14,925 bases of DNA from JBDKGH01 sp039798265 (GTDB lineage: Bacteria; Bacteroidota; Bacteroidia; Flavobacteriales_D; Sanyastnellaceae), in the NCBI GenBank assembly GCA_039798265.1, contig JBDKGH010000098.1:1-14925 (forward strand), given 5' to 3'. The stretch's first letter is position 1. Each line of letters begins with the position of its first letter. The translations under genes were made by a program, and so were the position numbers. Below are positions 1-7,164 of the stretch, one piece after another. Below the pieces are notes generated by a model. It had not been told where the DNA came from, did no database searches, and saw only the letters and a list, made by a program, of their open reading frames with translations.

Positions 1-1645
1 TAATAGTTGTAACACCAAGACCAAACACCGTTGAAGGAACCGCATTAATACCAGTCGCAGCAGATGTAGCAGTTGTTGCACCAGTCAACGTATAAGTCAA
101 AGTAGTTACCGAACAGTTATCAGCGTAAGATGGTACGGCAGGTGTAGCAGTGTAAGTGCAAGTTCCAGCGGTAACGTTAGCTGTGATGTTCGCAGGACAA
201 GTGATAGTTGGATTAATGTTATCAGTAACGGTAACGGTGAAGTTACAAGTAGCAGTATTACCTGCAGCATCAGTAGCGGTGTAAGTAATGGTTGTAACGC
301 CAAGACCGAACACGGTAGATGGAACCGTATTGATACCTGTTGCAGCTGATGTCGCGGTTGTCGCACCAGAAAGGGTATAGGTCAATGCTGTCACCGAACA
401 GTTGTCAGCGTAAGTTGGAACGGCAGGTGTAGTGGTTGCGGTACAAGTGCCCGCTGCTACATTAAGAGATACGTTCGCAGGGCAAGTGATGGTTGGATTA
501 ATGTTATCGGTAACCGTCACAGTGAAGTTACAAGTTGCGGTATTACCTGCTGCATCTCGCGCTGTATAGGCTACTGTAGTTACACCCAATCCGAAAACGC
601 TAGATGGAACAGTATTGATACCTGTTGTAGCTGATGTCGCGGTTGTCGCACCAGAAAGGGTATAGGTCAATGCTGTTACCGAACAGTTGTCAGCGTAAGT
701 TGGAACGGCAGGTGTAGTGGTTGCGGTACAAGTGCCCGCTGCCACGTTAAGAGATACGTTCGCAGGACAAGTGATAGTTGGATTAATGTTATCAGTAACG
801 GTAACAGTGAAGTTACAAGTAGCAGTATTACCTGCTGCATCAGCAGCGGTGTAAGTAATGGTTGTAACGCCAAGACCGAATACGGTGGATGGAACAGTAT
901 TGATACCTGTTGCAGCTGATGTCGCGGTTGTCGCACCTGTTAGAGTGTAAGTCAATCTAGTTACCGAACAGTTATCGGCATAGACTGGAAGGGCAGGTGT
1001 ACTTGTCGCGGTACAAGTGCCAGCTCCCACGTTAAGTGAGGCATTGGCAGGGCAGGTGATTGTGGGGTTGACGTTATCTACAACGGTAATAGTGAATGCA
1101 CAGGTATTGACCATTCCATTAGCGTCAACAATGATGTAAGTAATATTACTTACGCCAGTATTGAAGTTGCGTGTGCCAATATTGTTAATTCCTGTCACGG
1201 GAGATGCGGCTACAGTCGCTCCAGAGGATATCCAAGTTAACTGGGCTATGCCACAGTTATCACTCGTAGTTGCATTTGGAACTGTTACGGTTGCGTTGCA
1301 ACTACCTACATTGGTGTTGGCTGTGATGTTTGCAGGACAAACTATAGTGGGAGGTGTGATATCATTAACCGTTACTGTAAATGAACAGGTGGCCGTGTTA
1401 CCAGATGCATCACGGGCGGTGTAAGTAACGGTTGTTATTCCAACGTTAAAGGTTGAGGTCCCGAGATTATTAATGCCAGTGTTTCCAGATGATCCTGTTG
1501 TTGCTCCAGTTAGTGCCCAAGTAAGTGTTGTTACTCCACAGTTATCTGTTGCTGTTGGGTTAGGAGTAATAACTGACGCCGAACATGCGCTAGAAGACGC
1601 AGAAACAGTAATGTTTGAGGGACAAACTATACTTGGTAGTGTGTT
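1..1645 (-). repeat. HYR repeat array 2: five full modules plus one partial, high DNA identity
   Basis: Residues 1721-2195 form five 95-residue modules with boundaries at 1815, 1910, 2005, 2100 and 2195; a sixth continues past base 1. The last full copies are nearly identical in DNA. For example, 344-457 matches 629-742 with one mismatch, and 221-367 matches 791-937 with six. The array is therefore still being reshuffled or was expanded recently. It certainly continues leftward outside the window. Confidence 0.9.
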
Positions 1646-4600
1646 GTCAACTACGGTTACCGTTGAAGTACAAGTTGAGGTATTTCCGTTAACATCTGTT
1701 ACGGTTAAGGTCACTGTATTCGGACCCAAATTGGCACAGGTAAAAAAGAATGGATTTACCGTTACGCTCGCTATGCCACAATTGTCAGAACTTCCATTGT
1801 TCACTTGTGAAGGACTGAGTAAAGCAAAACTAGGAATAGATGTAACAAAATTGTTTCTAACGATTCCCGATGCTCCACCAGTAGAACCACGTGTAGACGG
1901 TCCCGCGCCTTCTACACCAGCGCTTCCACCATTGGTATTGACGGTTAAGTTAGACGGCAACGTAGCTCCTGAGTGCCACACTAAACCTCCTCCTCCTCCA
2001 GCTCCTGTGCCATGAAGAGCTTGACAGCCTCCACCATTTCCACCGTTTACATTGATGGGTAAAGAGGCGCTTACAGTATTCGTTTGAATGATAACACTAC
2101 CACCAGCTCCTCCTCCTCCGCCGCCATCATTGGCAGCGGTTGCAGCATTTGCTCCTGCTGAATTGATAGAAAATCCGTTGGGAACTATGGTGTTGGCTTG
2201 TATGATGATGATCCCTCCACCATCTCCTCCAGCGGTCGCACTGTTGTCGTTTTGATGACCGCCTCCACCACCTCCGCCAAGGAATATGCGATTGTTGTTT
2301 ATTGCTGTTGCTAAGGAGCTTCCAGAAACACCTCCAACATTCGTAGCGCCACAAAAATCTGTACCGCCTGAGCCACCATTTCCTCCATTGGCTCCGCCTC
2401 CGCCACCTGTATTGGTATCATTACCTCCGCCTCCTCCATTCACAATTCTTCCTCTTCCAGAATTTTGACTTACTCCTGAAACTAATTGCGGTATAGCTAC
2501 ACTTTCTCCTTTCTCTCCCGAAAGTCCTGAGGGACTTGCATATACAAATCCGCTAACACCAGGGCAACCATCAAAGAAATTAGTTGAACGTGCTCCTCCT
2601 CTAAATCCATTGCCTTGAGCGCTAATGTTGGCATTCATCGTCAAAGTTCCTGTTGCCTCAAACGCTAACACTCCTCCTGTACTTCCATTCCAATCAAACG
2701 GTGTAAGTGTGCCTGAAACAATGACGTTATTGTACTCGGGTATTCTTACGAGCTGCACAGAGCCTGCTACATCATAAGTGTTAGTAAGGTTTTGTTGAAG
2801 CGTTATAACGTTACCAGCGATACTTAAAATTCTAGTAAATTCATAGTTACCTGCATTTCCTATGCTCACTAAGTTTCCATGATTCAAATCATTTGTCCCC
2901 GTGTAGGTAGCACCTTTCATCTGTATAACCAGTACTTTTTCGCCTACAGCAAAGGGTGCAGCCGAGCCTGTTGTGGTCCCAATGGTGACACTATTTGATC
3001 CTAGTGCGGTAACGGGAGCATATGTATTAATAATACCCGAGATCGTGGCATTGGATAAATTGGTTGCGGTTACTCCTAGTGGCAAGGTTACATTTTGACA
3101 AATGGCCGTGGGGGCTATGTTGTCAATTACAGTTACTGTGTATGAACAGTTGGCTGTATTTCCCGTCGCATCTCGTACTGTATAACTGACTGTAGTAACA
3201 CCTGTGTTGAAAGTAAAGGTTCCTAGGTTATTAATTCCTGTTGTTGGTGACGAACCCGTCGTGGCTCCGCTCAATACCCAAGTCAATCTCGTTACTCCAC
3301 AATTGTCATTTACGGTTGGGTTAGGTGTGGCTATAGAAGCCGTGCAACTCCCTGCTCCAACATTTGCCGTAATATTCGCTGGGCAGCTAATGGTTGGATT
3401 GATGTTTTCATTTACCGTTACCGTAAAAGAGCAAATCGCACTATTCCCTGAGGCATCTCGAACTGTATAGGTTACAGTAGTCACTCCAACGTTAAACACA
3501 AAGGTCCCCAAGTTATTGATACCAGTACTCGGCGATGATCCTACTGTGGCTCCGGTTAAGGCCCATGTTAATAGCGTTACTCCGCAGTTATCCGCTCTCG
3601 TTGGATTGGGCGTAACAACTGATGCGCTGCAGGATCCTGCACCGGCATTTGTGGTAATGTTCGCCGGACATGTTATCGTGGGATTGATGTTCTCGTTTAC
3701 TGTTACGGTATAAAAACATGTGGAACTGTTACCCGCTGCATCCCTAACTGTATAAGTAACAGTTGTCACGCCAGTATTGAATACAAAGGTTCCTAAGTTA
3801 TTGATTCCCGTTGTTGCTGATGCTCCAGTACTAGCGCCAGTTAAGGCCCACGTCTGAACTGTTACACTGCAGTTATCGCTCGCTGTAGGATTAGGAGTTA
3901 CTACAGAAGCTGTGCAGGTCCCCGCCCCAACATTCGTTGTAATGTTCGAAGGACATGTAATAGTAGGATTGATGTTATCCGTTACTGTTACAGTGAATGA
4001 ACAGTTAGAACTATTATTGGAAGCGTCGCGGACAGTGTAAGTAACAGTGGTTACTCCAACGTTAAATGTAAATGTCCCGAGGTTGTTAATCCCCGTTGCT
4101 GGTGAACTGGCTGTTGTTGCACCTGCTAATGCCCAAGTGAGTTGGTTTACCGCACAGTTATCTGATGTGGTGGGGTTAGGTGTCGTTACTGATGCTCCAC
4201 AACTTCCTACATCTACTGTAGTCGTTATATTGCTCGGACAACTGATGATTGGTGGAATATTCTCGGTTACAATTATGTTTGTGTTACAGGTGGAAGTTAG
4301 ACCACTTGGTGTGGTCCCGGTCCATGTTACTGCAGTTGTTCCCAAAGGGAAAGTGCTAGGCGCATTATTCGTGATGATATCTCCAGCACAAAAATTAGTA
4401 AGTGTCGGAATTGGAAGGATAGCTGTAGCAGCACAGGAGGAAGGATCACTGTAGCGAATGATCAGGTTATCAATACCATAAGATTCATCGTCAACTGCTT
4501 GATCCAATAAACATCCAAAGCCCAACTTCATTGTCGGGTTCCCATCATTAATCGTTAGTACAACACGAACGATTTGATCATTCCAACCCCCAAATCCAAT

Positions 4601-6805
4601 GTTAGTGGCAGTGCCAATGTTAGTGGCGGTCCAACTGACTGATCCCGTTGTCCCCGAGTTGTTCACCAGTGGGTTCCATGAAGCAACTTGCACATCATTG
4701 ATGAATATGCGGAATGCTTCACCATCCCATGAGTCTAGTCGGTATAAATCGAATTCAACTACTTTACTATTGGTTCCGGGTAGCGTATACGTCTTATTGG
4801 GTCCTTGGACTCCGCCATTGCCAGGAAATCGCCCTAAGAATCGAGACCAAACTGAAGCGGTTGTGGTGTTATCACTCCATCCTGTTGCGCCAGCTTCAAA
4901 ATTCTCAAACGTTGTGCTTCCTGCAGTTAATGATGTAGAGGTCGGGCAAGTGATTGTTGGAGTTACGGCATCTGTTACTGTTACTGTAAAGGAACAGTTA
5001 CTGGATAAGTTTCCCGCCTGATCAGCCGCATTGTAAGTAACGGTAGTGGTACCTACTGGAAATACACTTCCGCTAGGAAGGCCTGTTACAAGATTGGCCG
5101 TAACGCAATCAAATTCGACAACAAACGGTAAGCTAGATCCTCCTTGGTCATCCCAGTTTGTGCCACTCCAGTTGATCAACATGTAATCTTGGTTCCCCGA
5201 ATTGTTGGGTTCTCCTCCAGCCCAGCTCGTATAAATAACTGGTTCACCTGTTACCCAAACCCACGTTCCTTCAACGGCCTCATCCGTCAATCCTGACCAA
5301 TGTTGCCCAATTCCTGACAAAAAGCTGTTTTCTCCGGCTGATGATATGGTTACTAAGTGTGCACCTAAAGATTGGGCTGTGGTATTGGCTGCTGGCCAGG
5401 TGGAATTGCTATTCGATCGAAAATAAGTGTGTCCGTTATAAATACCTATTAGGGTATATCCAGGAATACTGGCCGGAGCGCAAGACGAACAGTTATCGGC
5501 TACATCTATATTGTAATTTACAACGGCTCCACAAAGCCCTGCTGTCTCTGCCACTGTTATGTTTGCCGGACAAGTTATCGTCGGCGGTATACTTTCATTG
5601 GTATAATAAATCCGCATGGTAATATGGTCAACCCTGCTCAGTGCATTGCCACCTCGAGCTGATATTCCCACTCCAAACGTGCTGGCGTTTACGTCGCTCC
5701 CGAGAACAGTGCCTAAACCCCACATGTCTCCAGGACCGCCGTAAACCGTCGCAGCATCCGTTGTGCCCCACTCTGTTGAGGAGGCTTTATTATTACCAAC
5801 AAAACTTCCACCCATCGTTAGTCGAACAGAAGTGTCTACAAAATCAACATTGTTAAATGCAACAGCAGCCAACACTTGCTGGTTGGCTGTTCCTGTAAAT
5901 GTTACTGTTGGGTTTTCGGTAGCCGCTGTTGCGATGACCTTGGTTGCTCCCTGTGTGGTCATAGTGGTTGCATTGGCCTGATCAAAGCCCTCCGTAAACC
6001 CACTATTAATGGCATAGCTACCATTCGCTCCCATCGTGGCACTGGTGAGTATAAAATCCCCAACTCCAACGGCCAATCCAGTAGCACCAAAATTGACTGT
6101 CCCGCCTGTACTACTATTACTTGCTGTGCTGATAATCGGATTAACCTGGTCAACGTTGTTAAGCGTTACTGCCCCTATACGCGCATTAAAACTGCTCGCT
6201 GCACCGCCTCCGTATGTTACGTTAATCGCACTTCCACTCGCAGCTGTAATGCCTGCATCATTTAAATACCAGATCTCTGTTCTATTATAAAATGTTCCTA
6301 CAGGACCAGCAACGCGTTCAACAATCTTGGTCATGTTTTGACCACCATAAGTGATTGAACTAACATTGCGATCAGCATTGGCATTCTCTATTGAAACGGT
6401 AACCACCAATACACGGTTGTTACCAGCTCCCGAAGTGTGCGAACCATTCGATGTCCAACCATTCAATATACCAATGGCCGGTTTAGCAGCCGTAGATTTT
6501 TCTATTGATACTTCAATACCAGTAACCAACGCGCATGGAGGTACGGCCATTGAAAAGTTTGTAGCTGTCAAATAATTGGAAGTCGCTGTGAAATTTCCAG
6601 TCGCATAATTGTCATTCGACGACTGATTGTTGTTCTGGTTTGACCATGCCTGTGTGCCCACCGAAGTGTCATTGCCAGAGGTAGCAGGGTTGCGCGGCCC
6701 TGCCGATTGTGCAGAGAGGTCTACACTTGCCAAAAAAAGGTAGACCATAGCACCGATGAGGTACAAATACACCTTGGTTTTGGTTAAAATAGAATTAGCG
6801 TTCAT
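1..6805 (-). CDS. Giant secreted HYR-repeat adhesin-like protein with lectin domain (C-terminus outside window)
   Basis: The frame read leftward from the ATG at 6803-6805 stays open to base 1, giving at least 2268 codons. Order by residue: signal peptide 1-32; beta-sandwich host domain 46-104 plus 324-404, split by an insert at 105-320; HYR module 407-612, split by a C-type lectin domain at 450-567; HYR module 615-848, split by a jelly-roll-like domain at 633-785; four HYR modules 849-1228; HYR module 1229-1720, split by a glycine-rich block at 1245-1666; five HYR modules 1721-2195; and a partial one to the edge. HYR modules are Ig-like folds common in extracellular adhesins; most here carry four cysteines (ITCPAN, G-x-C, DNC, TC). 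The expected role is surface adhesion or carbohydrate binding. Type IX secretion is an inference, since the C-terminal sorting domain is not visible. The substrate is unknown and the gene has no recognised name. Confidence 0.9.
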   Translation of the reverse strand, partial: MNANSILTKTKVYLYLIGAMVYLFLASVDLSAQSAGPRNPATSGNDTSVGTQAWSNQNNNQSSNDNYATGNFTATSNYLTATNFSMAVPPCALVTGIEVSIEKSTAAKPAIGILNGWTSNGSHTSGAGNNRVLVVTVSIENANADRNVSSITYGGQNMTKIVERVAGPVGTFYNRTEIWYLNDAGITAASGSAINVTYGGGAASSFNARIGAVTLNNVDQVNPIISTASNSSTGGTVNFGATGLAVGVGDFILTSATMGANGSYAINSGFTEGFDQANATTMTTQGATKVIATAATENPTVTFTGTANQQVLAAVAFNNVDFVDTSVRLTMGGSFVGNNKASSTEWGTTDAATVYGGPGDMWGLGTVLGSDVNASTFGVGISARGGNALSRVDHITMRIYYTNESIPPTITCPANITVAETAGLCGAVVNYNIDVADNCSSCAPASIPGYTLIGIYNGHTYFRSNSNSTWPAANTTAQSLGAHLVTISSAGENSFLSGIGQHWSGLTDEAVEGTWVWVTGEPVIYTSWAGGEPNNSGNQDYMLINWSGTNWDDQGGSSLPFVVEFDCVTANLVTGLPSGSVFPVGTTTVTYNAADQAGNLSSNCSFTVTVTDAVTPTITCPTSTSLTAGSTTFENFEAGATGWSDNTTTASVWSRFLGRFPGNGGVQGPNKTYTLPGTNSKVVEFDLYRLDSWDGEAFRIFINDVQVASWNPLVNNSGTTGSVSWTATNIGTATNIGFGGWNDQIVRVVLTINDGNPTMKLGFGCLLDQAVDDESYGIDNLIIRYSDPSSCAATAILPIPTLTNFCAGDIITNNAPSTFPLGTTAVTWTGTTPSGLTSTCNTNIIVTENIPPIISCPSNITTTVDVGSCGASVTTPNPTTSDNCAVNQLTWALAGATTASSPATGINNLGTFTFNVGVTTVTYTVRDASNNSSNCSFTVTVTDNINPTITCPSNITTNVGAGTCTASVVTPNPTASDNCSVTVQTWALTGASTGASATTGINNLGTFVFNTGVTTVTYTVRDAAGNSSTCFYTVTVNENINPTITCPANITTNAGAGSCSASVVTPNPTRADNCGVTLLTWALTGATVGSSPSTGINNLGTFVFNVGVTTVTYTVRDASGNSAICSFTVTVNENINPTISCPANITANVGAGSCTASIATPNPTVNDNCGVTRLTWVLSGATTGSSPTTGINNLGTFTFNTGVTTVSYTVRDATGNTANCSYTVTVIDNIAPTAICQNVTLPLGVTATNLSNATISGIINTYAPVTALGSNSVTIGTTTGSAAPFAVGEKVLVIQMKGATYTGTNDLNHGNLVSIGNAGNYEFTRILSIAGNVITLQQNLTNTYDVAGSVQLVRIPEYNNVIVSGTLTPFDWNGSTGGVLAFEATGTLTMNANISAQGNGFRGGARSTNFFDGCPGVSGFVYASPSGLSGEKGESVAIPQLVSGVSQNSGRGRIVNGGGGGNDTNTGGGGGANGGNGGSGGTDFCGATNVGGVSGSSLATAINNNRIFLGGGGGGGHQNDNSATAGGDGGGIIIIQANTIVPNGFSINSAGANAATAANDGGGGGGAGGSVIIQTNTVSASLPINVNGGNGGGCQALHGTGAGGGGGLVWHSGATLPSNLTVNTNGGSAGVEGAGPSTRGSTGGASGIVRNNFVTSIPSFALLSPSQVNNGSSDNCGIASVTVNPFFFTCANLGPNTVTLTVTDVNGNTSTCTSTVTVVDNTLPSIVCPSNITVSASSSACSASVITPNPTATDNCGVTTLTWALTGATTGSSGNTGINNLGTSTFNVGITTVTYTARDASGNTATCSFTVTVNDITPPTIVCPANITANTNVGSCNATVTVPNATTSDNCGIAQLTWISSGATVAASPVTGINNIGTRNFNTGVSNITYIIVDANGMVNTCAFTITVVDNVNPTITCPANASLNVGAGTCTATSTPALPVYADNCSVTRLTYTLTGATTATSAATGINTVPSTVFGLGVTTITYTAADAAGNTATCNFTVTVTDNINPTITCPANVSLNVAAGTCTATTTPAVPTYADNCSVTALTYTLSGATTATSATTGINTVPSSVFGLGVTTVAYTARDAAGNTATCNFTVTVTDNINPTITCPANVSLNVAAGTCTATTTPAVPTYADNCSVTALTYTLSGATTATSAATGINTVPSTVFGLGVTTITYTATDAAGNTATCNFTVTVTDNINPTITCPANITANVTAGTCTYTATPAVPSYADNCSVTTLTYTLTGATTATSAATGINAVPSTVFGLGVTTI
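1808..3073 (-). other. 420-residue glycine-rich block nested in an HYR module, insert 3
   Basis: Residues about 1245-1666 interrupt a PTAICQNVTLPLG-type HYR module, which resumes at QVNNGSSDNCG. The first half (1245-1456) is beta-rich and includes VGEKVLVIQMKGA, NYEFTRIL and GTLTMNANISAQG. The second half (1457-1647) is very glycine-rich, with five G4-G6 runs, some alternating with short hydrophobic strands such as GIIIIQANTI and GSVIIQTN. The spacing suggests a beta-helix or beta-roll with glycine loops. No enzyme motif is recognisable. Confidence 0.6.
3122..4261 (-). repeat. HYR repeat array 1: four modules of exactly 95 residues
   Basis: Residues 849-1228 are four tandem HYR-like modules. 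Boundaries placed at the conserved acidic residue after the FTVTV strand fall at 943, 1038, 1133 and 1228, giving an exact 95-residue (285-bp) period. Each module contains I-[ST]-C-P-[AS]-N-I, a GSC/GTC, a DNC, TGINNLGTF and a VTTV-[TS]-YTVRDA strand, with a closing Cys before the next FTVTV or YTVTV. The DNA copies have diverged considerably, unlike those in array 2. Confidence 0.9.
4451..4909 (-). other. Jelly-roll-like domain nested in an HYR module, insert 2
   Basis: Residues about 633-785 run from FENFEAGATGW through KVVEFDLYRLDSWDGEAF, FRIFINDVQVASW and LGFGCLLDQAVDDESYG to GIDNLIIR. The opening 'F..FE.G..GW', the acidic 'DSWDGE' and 'DDESYGIDN' patches and the strand periodicity suggest a calcium-stabilised jelly-roll similar to carbohydrate-binding modules. 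This is a fold guess; the family is not named. Confidence 0.5.
5105..5458 (-). other. C-type lectin-like domain nested in an HYR module
   Basis: Residues about 450-567 carry the C-type lectin signature in order: W and A residues ahead of GAHLVTI, the WSGLTDE segment (W503), EGTWVWVTGEP, GGEPNN with the EPN calcium/sugar motif at 532-534, DYMLINW, WDD at 551-553 (the WND position), and FVVEFD. EPN is the mannose-type sugar-specificity motif in animal C-type lectins. The disulfide cysteines of the canonical fold are replaced: Thr in the first helix and Val in the 'FICE' position. Calcium-dependent sugar binding is therefore plausible but untested. Confidence 0.85.
5594..6670 (-). other. N-terminal beta-sandwich host domain, split by a second domain
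   Basis: Residues 46-104 (from NDTSVGTQAW, ending GIEVSIEKS) and 324-404 (from DTSVRLTMGG, ending ITMRIYYTN) read as the two halves of one beta-sandwich. Intact forms I remember from other bacterial surface proteins run from the 'VEIER' strand straight into the 'VRL..GG..GNNKA' strand. Between the halves lies a foreign segment of about 216 residues. The family assignment is from memory and unnamed. Confidence 0.55.
5846..6493 (-). other. Nested beta-rich domain, insert 1
   Basis: Residues about 105-320 begin near GNNRVLVVTVSIEN, continue through SSITYGGQNMTKI and TEIWYLND, and end near QVLAAVAFNNV. The segment is Ser/Thr/Gly/Val-rich with alternating hydrophobic strands, as in a secreted beta-sandwich of the type often found in bacterial surface proteins. 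No catalytic motif is visible. Its function is unknown. Confidence 0.5.
6710..6805 (-). other. Signal peptide of the giant adhesin
   Basis: Residues 1-32 have a lysine-containing N-region (TKTK, residues 8-11), a hydrophobic core of about 15 residues from V12 to V28, and an LSA cleavage site followed by Q33, a common +1 residue in Bacteroidota. This supports the ATG at 6805 as the start and export through Sec. No Shine-Dalgarno sequence precedes it, which is normal for the phylum. Confidence 0.85.
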
Positions 6806-6921
6806 AAAACGAACTTCAAAATTTGTTTAAGCTGTAGGCGGGTTTAGTGTCCCGGTTTACCACGATAATACCCAGTTTTACTAATGATCTAGAGAAATGC
6901 AAATGCTGTTGATCACCAAGA

Positions 6922-6971
6922 GGAACAGGGAAGGTATCTGGTTGGTAACACCAATCCCGACAACCTGTTCC
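6922..6971. repeat. Nested inverted repeat (possible hairpin)
   Basis: GGAACAGG (6922-6929) is perfectly complementary in inverse to CCTGTTCC (6964-6971). Inside it, TTGGT (6942-6946) and ACCAA (6949-6953) form a second stem around a very short loop. A third short inverted pair, TTCCA and TGGAA, follows at 6968-6982. No T-run is seen next to the long stem and both flanking genes start outward, so a terminator is unlikely. It could be an operator or a 5'-UTR structure for the adhesin mRNA. Confidence 0.5.
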
Positions 6972-7132
6972 AAAAAATGGAATATTTATCTAGTATACGG
7001 ACGTAAAAAAACTAACGATTAAGACACCAATAGAACCATTAAAGAAAGGTTTTAAAGAGAGATGTGTTCATTTCTAAACTATTGTTAATCAGTGAATCCT
7101 GCGCCGAACGAAGCTTTATCAACGAATCTCCT

Positions 7133-7140
7133 TATCTTCG
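7133..7140 (+). promoter_or_regulatory. Candidate -7 element of the ileS promoter
   Basis: TATCTTCG differs at one base from the Bacteroidota -7 consensus TAnnTTTG and lies 24 bases before the ileS ATG. No TTTG is seen at the usual distance upstream, so this is a weak call. Confidence 0.3.
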
Positions 7141-7164
7141 CGCGTCCAAAATTTATGACAGGCT

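Larger units (their letters stand above)
6806..7164. other. Intergenic region between divergent genes
   Basis: These 359 bases separate the 5' ends of the adhesin gene (minus) and ileS (plus). No credible gene is seen. The region must hold promoters for both directions, but I find no convincing adhesin promoter. It contains inverted repeats between 6922 and 6982 and a weak ileS -7 candidate at 7133-7140. Confidence 0.8.

Noticed and set aside
106..936. Two 86-codon minus-strand frames with near-identical Leu-rich products
   Set aside because: They are a second frame of the HYR repeat DNA, spaced by exactly two repeat units (570 bp), and have no signal of their own.
1..1645. CRISPR-like or satellite DNA because of regular spacing
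   Set aside because: The 285-bp period is protein-coding throughout, with no short repeat-spacer pattern.
2100..2440. Phase-variable repeat tract in the Gly codons
   Set aside because: The repeats are trinucleotide (Gly codons), so slippage would change length but not frame; no long homopolymer is present.
1161..6575. Many plus-strand open frames of 60-180 codons opposite the adhesin gene
   Set aside because: They are antisense shadows of one continuous minus-strand frame; their products are low-complexity Val/Pro/Thr strings that simply mirror the HYR repeats, and several overlap each other.
1..6805. Adhesin broken into several genes or frameshifted
   Set aside because: Reading codon by codon from 6805 to base 1 gave a continuous, sensible HYR-type protein with no stop and no frame change at domain borders.
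6806..7164. Riboswitch or T-box leader for ileS
   Set aside because: No T-box sequence or known riboswitch core is visible, and the candidate promoter is only about 25 bases from the ATG.
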